Shown in pieces: positions 27,912-36,293 of a DNA stretch of 64,000 bases (the stretch's first letter is position 1; the number at the start of each line of letters is the position of its first letter). This DNA comes from Chitinophaga eiseniae (GTDB lineage Bacteria > Bacteroidota > Bacteroidia > Chitinophagales > Chitinophagaceae). The notes beneath the pieces are model-generated. The model searched no databases. It saw nothing but the letters and a program-made list of their open reading frames with translations, and was not told the DNA's origin. The stretch covers positions 1,926,997 to 1,990,996 of the forward strand of contig NZ_JABAHZ010000001.1 in assembly GCF_012641265.1 (NCBI RefSeq). Direction: 5' to 3'. The position numbers and the translations under genes are program-made.

Positions 27912-29558
27912 ATGAATACTTCCTTACTACGGATGCTGATGTGTTGCCTACTGCTGCTGCCACTGTTTTCGGCCGGCCAGGACAGCGCCTCCATTTACAC
28001 CGCACAGCTTCTGCAACCAACGGCCGATTCCGTGCGCACACAGGCTATTGGCAGGTTGGCCATTCTCCGCATACCGGCCACCTTTCCTTTGCTGATGGCG
28101 ATTAACGATAAAAAGCTATACCTGCTGGATGAAAAAGCGGTTACGATAGACAGCAATCCTTCCAGCGAAGGAACCTACCGGCTTTATTCTCTTTATCCCA
28201 ATAATACTCTCCTCACCAACAGCAGCGGGCAACCGCTGCTGTTGCCATTGTCTGCCCTCAAAACGGTAGACATCCCGCGGGCTGACCGCCTGCAACTGGC
28301 AGGAATTGCCCCGCTGTTCAACCTTTTCAACAGCGACCCGCAGAAACGCAGCCTCGCCTACTCACAGCTCAAACACACGAGTGATAGCGCAACGCTCAGT
28401 ATTCTGAAAGCTGCATTGGCAAAGGAAAGTAATGCCGATGCACTCCGCACGGGGAAAGATGCACTATACGCTATACAACTATACAAGGCCTCCACCACAG
28501 TAAGTGCCAAAGCTAACATCGACAGCATAGCCGACAACTGGAGCGACAATGCACCTGTATTGTTAAGGGACTACGCCAGGTCAGGCTTCCTGAACCAGGA
28601 AACAGCCCAATATGCTGCGGCAAAAGCCGCTGGCCTGGAAAAACGCTACGATAACCTCCAGCGTGTTCAGCACTTCTTCAGTGGCTTGAGTCTTGGCAGC
28701 ATCCTCGTACTGATTGCATTGGGACTTGCCATTGTATATGGCTTAGCCGGTATTATCAACATGGCGCATGGGGAGTTTATGATGATCGGCGCTTATACCA
28801 CCTATTGCACGCAGATCGTATTCACCAAAGCACTGGGAATTCCGCAGACAGATCTTTTCTTCTTCTTTGCACTACCATGCTCCTTCCTCGTGGCAGGCGC
28901 ATTGGGATGGGTGCTGGAGCGGCTGGTCATCCGTCACCTGTACGCCAAACCACTGGAGAGCCTCCTGGCTACCTGGGGAGTGAGCCTGATACTGATCCAG
29001 ACTGCCCGCCTGTTATTCGGCGATCTGACAGCTGTTAAAACGCCACAACTGCTGGCAGGTGGATGGCAGGTTTCGCCACATCTGACCTTACCTTACAACC
29101 GCCTCTTCATCATCGCGCTGTCAATGCTCGTGGTATTATTTACTTACCTGATGCTGTACCGTACCAGGCTTGGTTTACAGATCAGGTCCGTTACGCAGAA
29201 CCGGCAAATGAGCGCCTGCCTCGGTATAGAAACCAGGCGTGTGGCATCCATCACATTCTTTATCGGCTCGGGCCTCGCCGGGCTGGCCGGTTGCGCCATT
29301 ACGCTGATCGGCAACGTGGTACCCGATATGGGCCAGACTTATATCGTAGATTCTTTCCTCGTAGTAGTTACAGGCGGTGTGGGCAAGCTGGCCGGAACTA
29401 TACTTTCGGGCCTGGGTATTGGCTTCTTTACAAAGATATCCGAGTCTTTCTTCCAGGCAGTATACGGCAAAGTATTTATCCTCGTGTTCATCATGTTGTT
29501 CATGCAGTATAAACCCAAAGGACTGTTTCCCGACAAAGGCCGCATTGCTGAAGATTAA
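27912..29558 (+). CDS. urtB: Urea ABC transporter, permease UrtB
   Basis: 548 residues. Signal peptide and a roughly 230-residue periplasmic extension (HEAT-like helices) typical of UrtB, followed by LivH-type membrane segments from about residue 258: LGSILVLIALGLAIVYGLAGIINMAHGEFMMIGAY. Forms the membrane channel with UrtC. 53 bases after urtA and 12 before urtC. Confidence 0.93.
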   Translation: MNTSLLRMLMCCLLLLPLFSAGQDSASIYTAQLLQPTADSVRTQAIGRLAILRIPATFPLLMAINDKKLYLLDEKAVTIDSNPSSEGTYRLYSLYPNNTLLTNSSGQPLLLPLSALKTVDIPRADRLQLAGIAPLFNLFNSDPQKRSLAYSQLKHTSDSATLSILKAALAKESNADALRTGKDALYAIQLYKASTTVSAKANIDSIADNWSDNAPVLLRDYARSGFLNQETAQYAAAKAAGLEKRYDNLQRVQHFFSGLSLGSILVLIALGLAIVYGLAGIINMAHGEFMMIGAYTTYCTQIVFTKALGIPQTDLFFFFALPCSFLVAGALGWVLERLVIRHLYAKPLESLLATWGVSLILIQTARLLFGDLTAVKTPQLLAGGWQVSPHLTLPYNRLFIIALSMLVVLFTYLMLYRTRLGLQIRSVTQNRQMSACLGIETRRVASITFFIGSGLAGLAGCAITLIGNVVPDMGQTYIVDSFLVVVTGGVGKLAGTILSGLGIGFFTKISESFFQAVYGKVFILVFIMLFMQYKPKGLFPDKGRIAED

Positions 29559-29570
29559 AAAAAACGGAAC

Positions 29571-30647
29571 ATGAAAACGAAAAACAACACACTGCTATAT
29601 ATTCTATTCATCACTTTCTTTGCCATCCTGCTACCCGCAGGCTACCTGACCGGTTTTCTCTCCGTAAACACTATTTCCGTGTGGGGGCGATACTTCTGCT
29701 TTGCCATCGCTGCATTGGGTATCGACCTTATCTGGGGATATACCGGTATCCTGTCTATGTGCCAGGCATTCTTCTTCTGCCTGGGCAGCTACGGCATTGC
29801 TATGCACCTGCTGTTGAAGAAAACGGTAGCATCCGGGGCAACCCTGCCCGACTTCATGGCCTGGAATAAAATAGAAACGTTGCCATTCTTCTGGCAGCCA
29901 TTCCATTCCTTTGGATGGTCGGTGGCACTATGCCTGCTGATCCCGGCGGCATTTGCTTTCATCATTGGCCTGGTACTGTTCAGAAGCCGGATCAAAGGCG
30001 TATACATGGCCATCATCACACAAGCGCTGACGTTAGCCATGTGGTTAATATTTCTCCGGAATGAAACCAACCTTGGCGGTACCAACGGTCTCACCGACTT
30101 TAATAGCATCCTGGGTTACCCCTTGTCTTCTTCTTCCGTAAAGCTGGCACTGTACCTGGTTTCACTGGCCGTACTCTGTACCGCCTATTTCTGCTGCTAC
30201 CGGATAACGCATTCCAAGTTCGGGAAAGTACTGCAGGCTATCCGCGACAGCGAATCCAGGGTCAGCTACACCGCATATAAAGTGGTAGACTACAAGCTGG
30301 CCGTTTTCGTAGTGGCGGCACTGTTAGCAGCCGTTGGCGGCATGCTGTACCTTCCGCAAACAGGCATCATAACACCAGGTCGTATGGATGTAAAAGCATC
30401 GGTTGAAATGGTCATGTGGGTGGCACTTGGTGGCAGGGGCAACCTGAAAGGCGCGGTGATAGGCGCCTTGCTGGTAAACTTCCTCTACAGCATCTGCACC
30501 AGTTTATTCCCGGATTCATGGCTATTCATCCTGGGCTTCCTGTTTGTAATTACGGTATTATATTTCGATAAAGGATTTATGGGACTGGGAGATACCATCC
30601 GGCAGAAATTTTCCGCAGCCCGGCTCAAAACATCTCAAACCCACTGA
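29571..30647 (+). CDS. urtC: Urea ABC transporter, permease UrtC
   Basis: 358 residues, LivM-type permease with about nine membrane segments. Family motifs: LIWGYTGILSMCQAFFFCLGSYGIAMHLLLK, LRNETNLGGTNGLTDF (with the conserved GGTNGL) and VMWVALGGRGNLKGAVIGALLVN. Pairs with UrtB. The stop codon lies one base before the urtD start. Confidence 0.93.
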   Translation: MKTKNNTLLYILFITFFAILLPAGYLTGFLSVNTISVWGRYFCFAIAALGIDLIWGYTGILSMCQAFFFCLGSYGIAMHLLLKKTVASGATLPDFMAWNKIETLPFFWQPFHSFGWSVALCLLIPAAFAFIIGLVLFRSRIKGVYMAIITQALTLAMWLIFLRNETNLGGTNGLTDFNSILGYPLSSSSVKLALYLVSLAVLCTAYFCCYRITHSKFGKVLQAIRDSESRVSYTAYKVVDYKLAVFVVAALLAAVGGMLYLPQTGIITPGRMDVKASVEMVMWVALGGRGNLKGAVIGALLVNFLYSICTSLFPDSWLFILGFLFVITVLYFDKGFMGLGDTIRQKFSAARLKTSQTH

Positions 30648-30648
30648 T

Positions 30649-31404
30649 ATGCTACTCAATGTAAATAATTTGTCAGTATCATTTGGCGGTGTACATGCAC
30701 TGGACCTCGATCATTTCAGCCTGCGCGACAAAGAACTGCGGGTAATTATTGGCCCTAATGGCGCCGGCAAGTCCACCTTCCTGGATATCATCTGCGGGAA
30801 AACAAAAGCCGACAAAGGAGAAATTACCTTCAACGGCAAATCTATATTCGGCAAATCGGAAGTAAAGATAGCGGAGGCCGGCATTGGCCGTAAATTTCAG
30901 AAGCCATCCGTATTTCCGGGGCTCACTGTGTACGACAACCTGTTACTGGCCGCAAAAATGAAGAAAGATATCTTCACCTCCCTTTTCTTCAAATCCACGC
31001 CCGCGCTGGAAGAGAAGATACACCACGTGGCAGTGAAACTGTCGCTCACCAACGTAATGTATAAACCCGCCGGCGATCTGTCGCACGGACAAAAGCAATG
31101 GCTGGAAATAGCCATCGTGGTGCTGCAGGACCCAACGCTTATGCTCATAGATGAACCCGCAGCGGGCATGAGCGACGAAGAAACGGAGAGTACAGGGGCC
31201 CTGCTTCTTGAACTGTCGAAATCTCACAGCATTATTGTGATAGAACACGATATGAAATTCGTAGAACAGATAGCCAACGAACTGGTAACAGTACTGGTTC
31301 GCGGGAAAAGACTAATGGAAGGCACCTTTGCTGAAGTGAAGAACGATCAGCGGGTAATAGATTGTTATTTGGGACGTACTAACGCACAACTTGAAACATT
31401 ATGA
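30649..31404 (+). CDS. urtD: Urea ABC transporter, ATPase UrtD
   Basis: 251 residues, LivG-type ATPase: Walker A GPNGAGKST, Q-loop region, signature LSHGQKQWLEIA (UrtD-specific HGQKQ instead of SGGQ), Walker B LMLIDEPAAGM, and switch His in VIEHDM. Powers urea uptake together with UrtE. Its last four bases overlap the urtE start (ATGA). Confidence 0.94.
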   Translation: MLLNVNNLSVSFGGVHALDLDHFSLRDKELRVIIGPNGAGKSTFLDIICGKTKADKGEITFNGKSIFGKSEVKIAEAGIGRKFQKPSVFPGLTVYDNLLLAAKMKKDIFTSLFFKSTPALEEKIHHVAVKLSLTNVMYKPAGDLSHGQKQWLEIAIVVLQDPTLMLIDEPAAGMSDEETESTGALLLELSKSHSIIVIEHDMKFVEQIANELVTVLVRGKRLMEGTFAEVKNDQRVIDCYLGRTNAQLETL

Positions 31405-32114
31405 GTAACACACCGGTATTAACTGTTAACAATATTTCCGCCGCTTACGGGCAGAGTATCATTTTACGTGGCACCAGCCTTGCGGTAAAAAAAGGAGCTA
31501 TTACTACCGTAATGGGGCGCAACGGCGTAGGAAAAACCACCCTGCTAAAAACCATCATGGGCCTGCTTCCGGTGCAGGAAGGCCGTATTATTTTCAATAA
31601 CGAAAACGTTACCTCCCTGCCGCCACATAAAAAAGCAAAAGCTGGTATTGCTTACGTGCCGCAGGGCCGGGAAATCATCCCAAAGCTTTCCGTGTATGAA
31701 AACCTGCTACTGGGGCTGGAAGCGCATCCCAACCGCAAAGCGAAGGTCCCGGAAGAAGAGATCTACCAGCTGTTTCCCATACTGAAAGATTTCCGTAAAC
31801 GCGCGGGAGGAAACCTCAGCGGGGGACAACAACAACAGCTTTCTATTGCACGGGCGCTGGTAAGCGCCCCTTCCCTCCTGCTTCTCGACGAACCTACAGA
31901 AGGGATACAACCTTCCATTGCCCAGGAGATCGGGGGCATTCTGAAACAGCTGGTGCAGGAGAAAGGGTTGTCTGTTTTACTGGTAGAACAGAAAATTGAT
32001 TTTGCCAACCAGGTAACGGACCATTACTATTTTATGGACCGCGGCCGGATGGTGCTGGATGGTACTGCTGAAGAGCTGAAACACACCGAGCTAGAAAAAC
32101 ATATTGCCGTATAA
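31401..32114 (+). CDS. urtE: Urea ABC transporter, ATPase UrtE
   Basis: 237 residues, LivF-type ATPase: Walker A GRNGVGKTT, LSGGQQQQLSIARAL signature, Walker B LLLLDEPTEGIQPSIAQEI. Second nucleotide-binding subunit of the urea transporter. Followed after 36 bases by a histidine kinase gene in the same direction. No urease genes are in the window. Confidence 0.94.
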   Translation: MSNTPVLTVNNISAAYGQSIILRGTSLAVKKGAITTVMGRNGVGKTTLLKTIMGLLPVQEGRIIFNNENVTSLPPHKKAKAGIAYVPQGREIIPKLSVYENLLLGLEAHPNRKAKVPEEEIYQLFPILKDFRKRAGGNLSGGQQQQLSIARALVSAPSLLLLDEPTEGIQPSIAQEIGGILKQLVQEKGLSVLLVEQKIDFANQVTDHYYFMDRGRMVLDGTAEELKHTELEKHIAV

Positions 32115-32150
32115 CTAAGGCGAGTAGGGGTTTTGTTTATCTTTACCATT

Positions 32151-33551
32151 ATGCATCCTGTATCTGAAGAAAGAAGTATTTTTAAGATTTTCACCATCCT
32201 TTATGCGGTGGCACTCACCACTATTGCGTTGTTGTCTGTATTCAGCCAGATAAAGATCCAGCAGGCGCTGAGCCACCAGATGAACGATGCGCACGTGATC
32301 AACTTTGCAGCCAGGCTGCGCACCTACAGTCAAACGCTTAGTAAGCTGGCACTGCTGCTGGAGTCGGGCCGCGATATAGAGGATAACCGGAAAGAGTTTA
32401 TAAATACATTGAAGCAGTGGCAGAAATCGCACGAAGGCTTACAGTCTGGCAGCAATTTCCTTAACCTGCCGGCAAACGACCAGGATGAATTGAAGCAGAT
32501 GTTTGAAATCATCCGCAACCCGCACCAGGAAATATGGGGCGCCGCCAGCAACATGATCATTGTACTGAATCAGGATACCACATTTAGTGCATCGCGTATA
32601 CGCCCGTATGTACAAACCATCCTGGCATATGAGAAATCGTACCTGCTGGGCATGGAGCTGATTGTATTCGACTATGACCGTATTTCAAAGGAACGTATCC
32701 GCAACCTAAAGGAAATTGAATACATCGTGCTTGGCCTGGTACTGTTTACCCTGATGCTGGAAGCAGGACTGATCTTTTACCCATTATCTACCCGCATCCG
32801 CAAAATTATCCGGGGCCTGGTAGATGCGCAGGAACAGGCCCGAAAGTTAACCGAAGAAGTACAGCTGGCTAACCAGGAAAAACTACTGCGGCAGGAAATG
32901 GAACAGCGCATCCGGTCTTACTCCATTATCAACGGACAGGAAAAGGAACGCAAGCGGATTGCCGCGGAAATACATGATGGCATCGGGCAAATGCTGACCA
33001 GCCTCCGGATGAAGCTGGAACAGATAGAAGACCGCAGCATGCAGCGCGATCCTGAAATTGCCATGGTAAATACCATGATGTACAGCATTATCAACGAAAC
33101 CAAACGCATTTGCGCTGACCTGCTGCCCAGCGTGCTGGAGGACTTCGGACTGCGGGCCGCTATTGATGAGCTGCTCAGGCTATGCCGGCAGACCGCACCT
33201 GGTATCGACTTCCGGCTGGAAGAAACCTTATCAGCCGCAACATTGCCAAAAGAAGTTAAAATAGGCGTTTATCGTATCTTGCAGGAATCATTAAACAATG
33301 CCATTAAGCATGCGAATGCAGACATCATTGAAATAGATATTGACGGCGCCGCCAACTTCCTGCAGCTAACCATAAGAGACAATGGCAAAGGCTTTCACTT
33401 CGACAGTCACCAGCTCTACTCTAACGAACAGGCCAGGAAAGTAAATGGTATCCGTAATATGAAAGAAAGGGCGGAATTGCTTGAAGGAACGCTCCAGATT
33501 GATTCACAGCCCGGCACCGGAACAATTATACAGTTAGCGTTAACATTTTAG
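32151..33551 (+). CDS. Sensor histidine kinase, NarX-like (HisKA_3)
   Basis: 466 residues from the ATG of MHPVSEERSIF; an in-frame TTG lies six codons earlier. Two membrane segments (about 12-32 and 185-205) enclose a helical periplasmic domain with VINFAARLRTYSQTLSKLALLLE, like the P-box helix of PilJ/NarX-type sensors. The kinase has the HisKA_3 His in ERKRIAAEIHDGIGQML and ATP-binding residues in ESLNNAIKHANADIIEIDI and IRDNGKGF. Adjacent to urtE and to a NarL-type regulator two bases downstream, so it probably controls nitrogen-source uptake. Confidence 0.9.
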   Translation: MHPVSEERSIFKIFTILYAVALTTIALLSVFSQIKIQQALSHQMNDAHVINFAARLRTYSQTLSKLALLLESGRDIEDNRKEFINTLKQWQKSHEGLQSGSNFLNLPANDQDELKQMFEIIRNPHQEIWGAASNMIIVLNQDTTFSASRIRPYVQTILAYEKSYLLGMELIVFDYDRISKERIRNLKEIEYIVLGLVLFTLMLEAGLIFYPLSTRIRKIIRGLVDAQEQARKLTEEVQLANQEKLLRQEMEQRIRSYSIINGQEKERKRIAAEIHDGIGQMLTSLRMKLEQIEDRSMQRDPEIAMVNTMMYSIINETKRICADLLPSVLEDFGLRAAIDELLRLCRQTAPGIDFRLEETLSAATLPKEVKIGVYRILQESLNNAIKHANADIIEIDIDGAANFLQLTIRDNGKGFHFDSHQLYSNEQARKVNGIRNMKERAELLEGTLQIDSQPGTGTIIQLALTF

Positions 33552-33553
33552 CA

Positions 33554-34213
33554 ATGAAAAAGACAGGCGTTTTTTTAGTGGATGACCATGAAATATTCCG
33601 GAATGGCTTAAAACAGCTGATCAACAGCGAAGCTGATATGGAAGTGACAGGTGAAGCCAGCAGCGGTGAAGATGCGATACAGCAGCTATCTGAGCTACAA
33701 CCAGATGTTATCATTATGGACATCCGCATGCCTGGAATGAACGGCCTGGAAACCAGCATTCAGCTGCTGGAAAAAAATCCCCGTGTAAGAATTCTTTTCT
33801 TCAGTCTCTTTGACGAACCCGATTATGTAGCAGCCGCCCTGGAAATGGGCGCCAGCGGCTATATCCTGAAAGATACCAGCAACAAAATATTCCTTAGCGC
33901 CATCCGTACCATTCACCAGGGCCGGTATTACTTCATTGGCGAAGTCAGCGACGTACTCGTAAAGAAATACCTGGATGCCCGGCAAACAACCGGAAACGGC
34001 GGCACACCCGATATCTCCCTCTCCCGCCGCGAGGAACAAATCATGCGAATGCTCAGCCAGGGGCGCAACAACAAAGACATTGCGGAATCGCTGAACATCA
34101 GTATTCGTACGATAGAAGCGCACCGGATGAACATCCTGCGTAAATTCCAGGTGAACAGCATAGAGGAAGCCGTGGAATATAGCAGGCTTAACGGGCTGTT
34201 GAAAGAGGACTAA
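33554..34213 (+). CDS. NarL/FixJ-type response regulator
   Basis: 219 residues: receiver (1-120) with acidic Asp10/Asp11 and phosphoacceptor Asp56 in IIMDIRMPGMNG, and a LuxR-type HTH (about 150-215) with LSRREEQIMRMLSQGRNNKD and LNISIRTIEAHRMNIL. Two bases after the kinase gene, clearly its partner. The pair is co-directional with and close to the urt operon; palindromes upstream of the porin gene are a candidate target. Confidence 0.93.
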   Translation: MKKTGVFLVDDHEIFRNGLKQLINSEADMEVTGEASSGEDAIQQLSELQPDVIIMDIRMPGMNGLETSIQLLEKNPRVRILFFSLFDEPDYVAAALEMGASGYILKDTSNKIFLSAIRTIHQGRYYFIGEVSDVLVKKYLDARQTTGNGGTPDISLSRREEQIMRMLSQGRNNKDIAESLNISIRTIEAHRMNILRKFQVNSIEEAVEYSRLNGLLKED

Positions 34214-34245
34214 CCAGGCATCTCCCCGCTACCGCATGAAGTACC

Positions 34246-36285
34246 TTATACCACCTTCCCCCCTTTATACTTGAGCACTGTATCCACCGTAATATCAATT
34301 GAAAAGGCAAACAGGAAATAAACGAGTAGCTCGTTAAAGGTGCCAATAAAGCCTGGACCGTAAGTATTATAGGCAATGGCGCATAGTATAACAGCCAATA
34401 TAATGGTCTGCAGAAGCCCATAAAATATGAGTTTTTTCCTGGTAACAGTGGTTTCAGCGCTGATCTGTTGCCAGAATGGGCTGTTGCTGTCAAATATATT
34501 AGTCGCCGGCACGGCCGGCTGTTGCCCGCCGGTAGCTACAGCAGTGTAACTATAGGTGTCAGGACTTACCGCCTCGGAGCCAAATGCCGGATCTTCTACC
34601 TTCAGTACCTCTGCCCACTGCTGTTCTATTTGCCGGACAAAAGAAGCGTCAAAATAGGTAGCTGCATCCGGAGAGCCAGCTGCATTGGTGGCGATGTCTG
34701 AAAGCTTAGTTTTCCATGCTGCAAGGATCTGTACAAATTTCACGACAGCAGGATTATTCTTATTTGCCGGCAGTTTATACGCTTTGTCCAGGCTTTCACC
34801 ATAGAAATTCATTAAGGCGGTAAGTTTCCCCGACATCTTTCGCAAAACGGTAACGTTGGCGGTTAACTGTTGGAGATCGTTTGGATCATCCTTTAATTCA
34901 GACAGGCTCCCCATTATCGTACCTGTCGTGGTTTTGATAGTGGTTTTCAGCTGCTGAGGCATGCTGGCCGGATAACTCTCGTCTTTTGAAAATAGTTGCT
35001 GAACAGACAGCAAATAGCTTTTAATATCTCCTATAGCTTCTCTAATACCGGAAATAGTTTTTGCCAGGGAGGGCTCCGCGGCAGTGGGATCAAAGGCTTC
35101 CATCCTTTCTAAGACAAATTTATAGGAAAGCCCGGCGGCAGCCAGTTTCCTTGTCATCAAAGAATCAGGAGGATCATTTTCAAAGCAGCCAGCTATTTTT
35201 TTAAGTTGTCCATCAAGGTCTTTTAATCTTTGTTCCAGGCCTGCCTTTAGGCCGTTATAGGCCGTAGTTACTTCCTGTATTTTCGCGGCAATATCCGGAT
35301 CGGCAACACCGGTAAAATAGGCGGCCCCTCCTGCCTTTTCGAGCAACGCATTCAGCCCCAGTAAAAGTTGCGCTACGGCATCGCGATAGGGCTTATCCTG
35401 TATCTGGGCCACCTCCTTTTGGATATTTTCAATACAGATGAATCCATTCATCCGCTGTTGCTCCCATTGTTTTTTATCTGCCAGGTAGTGTCTTACGACA
35501 AGGCCCGTAATGAGCCCAAGTACAATGGCTACGACTATCCACCAGGAGCTGCGCTTATTGATAATCTCAAAAGGAATAACCAGGGGCGTCTGCAAATTGG
35601 GTGAGGTAACCTGGGCAAATCCTATGCTTTTTCCAAGAGGCAGTTTATCTATACTGGTATTATTGAGATGATAAATAAACTCGAGTGCAGTACCGGCAGG
35701 AAGATTAACAGGGCGCTTGTCGATGGCTATCAACGTGCTGTCATTGCAGATATTAAAATAAGGCGGGTGTACCACGAGCCCACTAATATTGGCCAGCTTA
35801 CTTGTTTCTTTCAATACAAGCGCTGTACTGTAAGAGGGCGTGCAACCATCTATAGTAACCTGGGCGGTGCTAATCGTATCCAGGACAGGAGCGGGACGCA
35901 GCAATGTTACCGTGATAGTCTCCAGGGTAGAATCGGTTTTCTTAACCACTACCGCTAATTCGTAAGTCCCAGCCTTTGCCAGCAACCGCATATCTACGAC
36001 AATCCCTATAGTTGGAAACCCTTTCTCATCCAGGTAGATATTAAATGCCCGGGTATACTGCTCTCCTAACAGGTTACCGCCTGATTTAACCGTATAAGGC
36101 CTGGGGGAAGCAAGAGACAGTTTCAAAGGGTGGCCATTTTCCAGTGGCATAGGAATCGAAATCGTATCGATACTCACCGTACCATCCAGTCCGGCTGAAA
36201 AAGGACCCGGAGCCTGGCTATTTACTGCGACGGGCATTCCAAAACAGCATGCCAGCCATACAAAAAAAATAAAGACCTTATTCAT
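34246..36285 (-). CDS. Multi-pass membrane protein, partner of the CHAT protein
   Basis: 679 residues, no family recognised. Signal peptide 1-23; periplasmic beta-rich domain about 25-245 with Ig-like strand patterns; membrane segment 248-268 (WWIVVAIVLGLITGLVVRHY); a long cytoplasmic helical part about 270-610 (KKQWEQQRMNGFICIENIQKEV and similar); two membrane segments near the end (GLLQTIILAVILCAIAYNTY and LLVYFLFAFSID). It starts 8 bases after the stop of the CHAT gene, so both belong to one transcript. The layout suggests a sensor or anchor passing a signal across the membrane to the CHAT protein, or a target of it; this is inference. Confidence 0.8.
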   Translation of the reverse strand: MNKVFIFFVWLACCFGMPVAVNSQAPGPFSAGLDGTVSIDTISIPMPLENGHPLKLSLASPRPYTVKSGGNLLGEQYTRAFNIYLDEKGFPTIGIVVDMRLLAKAGTYELAVVVKKTDSTLETITVTLLRPAPVLDTISTAQVTIDGCTPSYSTALVLKETSKLANISGLVVHPPYFNICNDSTLIAIDKRPVNLPAGTALEFIYHLNNTSIDKLPLGKSIGFAQVTSPNLQTPLVIPFEIINKRSSWWIVVAIVLGLITGLVVRHYLADKKQWEQQRMNGFICIENIQKEVAQIQDKPYRDAVAQLLLGLNALLEKAGGAAYFTGVADPDIAAKIQEVTTAYNGLKAGLEQRLKDLDGQLKKIAGCFENDPPDSLMTRKLAAAGLSYKFVLERMEAFDPTAAEPSLAKTISGIREAIGDIKSYLLSVQQLFSKDESYPASMPQQLKTTIKTTTGTIMGSLSELKDDPNDLQQLTANVTVLRKMSGKLTALMNFYGESLDKAYKLPANKNNPAVVKFVQILAAWKTKLSDIATNAAGSPDAATYFDASFVRQIEQQWAEVLKVEDPAFGSEAVSPDTYSYTAVATGGQQPAVPATNIFDSNSPFWQQISAETTVTRKKLIFYGLLQTIILAVILCAIAYNTYGPGFIGTFNELLVYFLFAFSIDITVDTVLKYKGGKVV

Positions 36286-36293
36286 GAGGTTAT

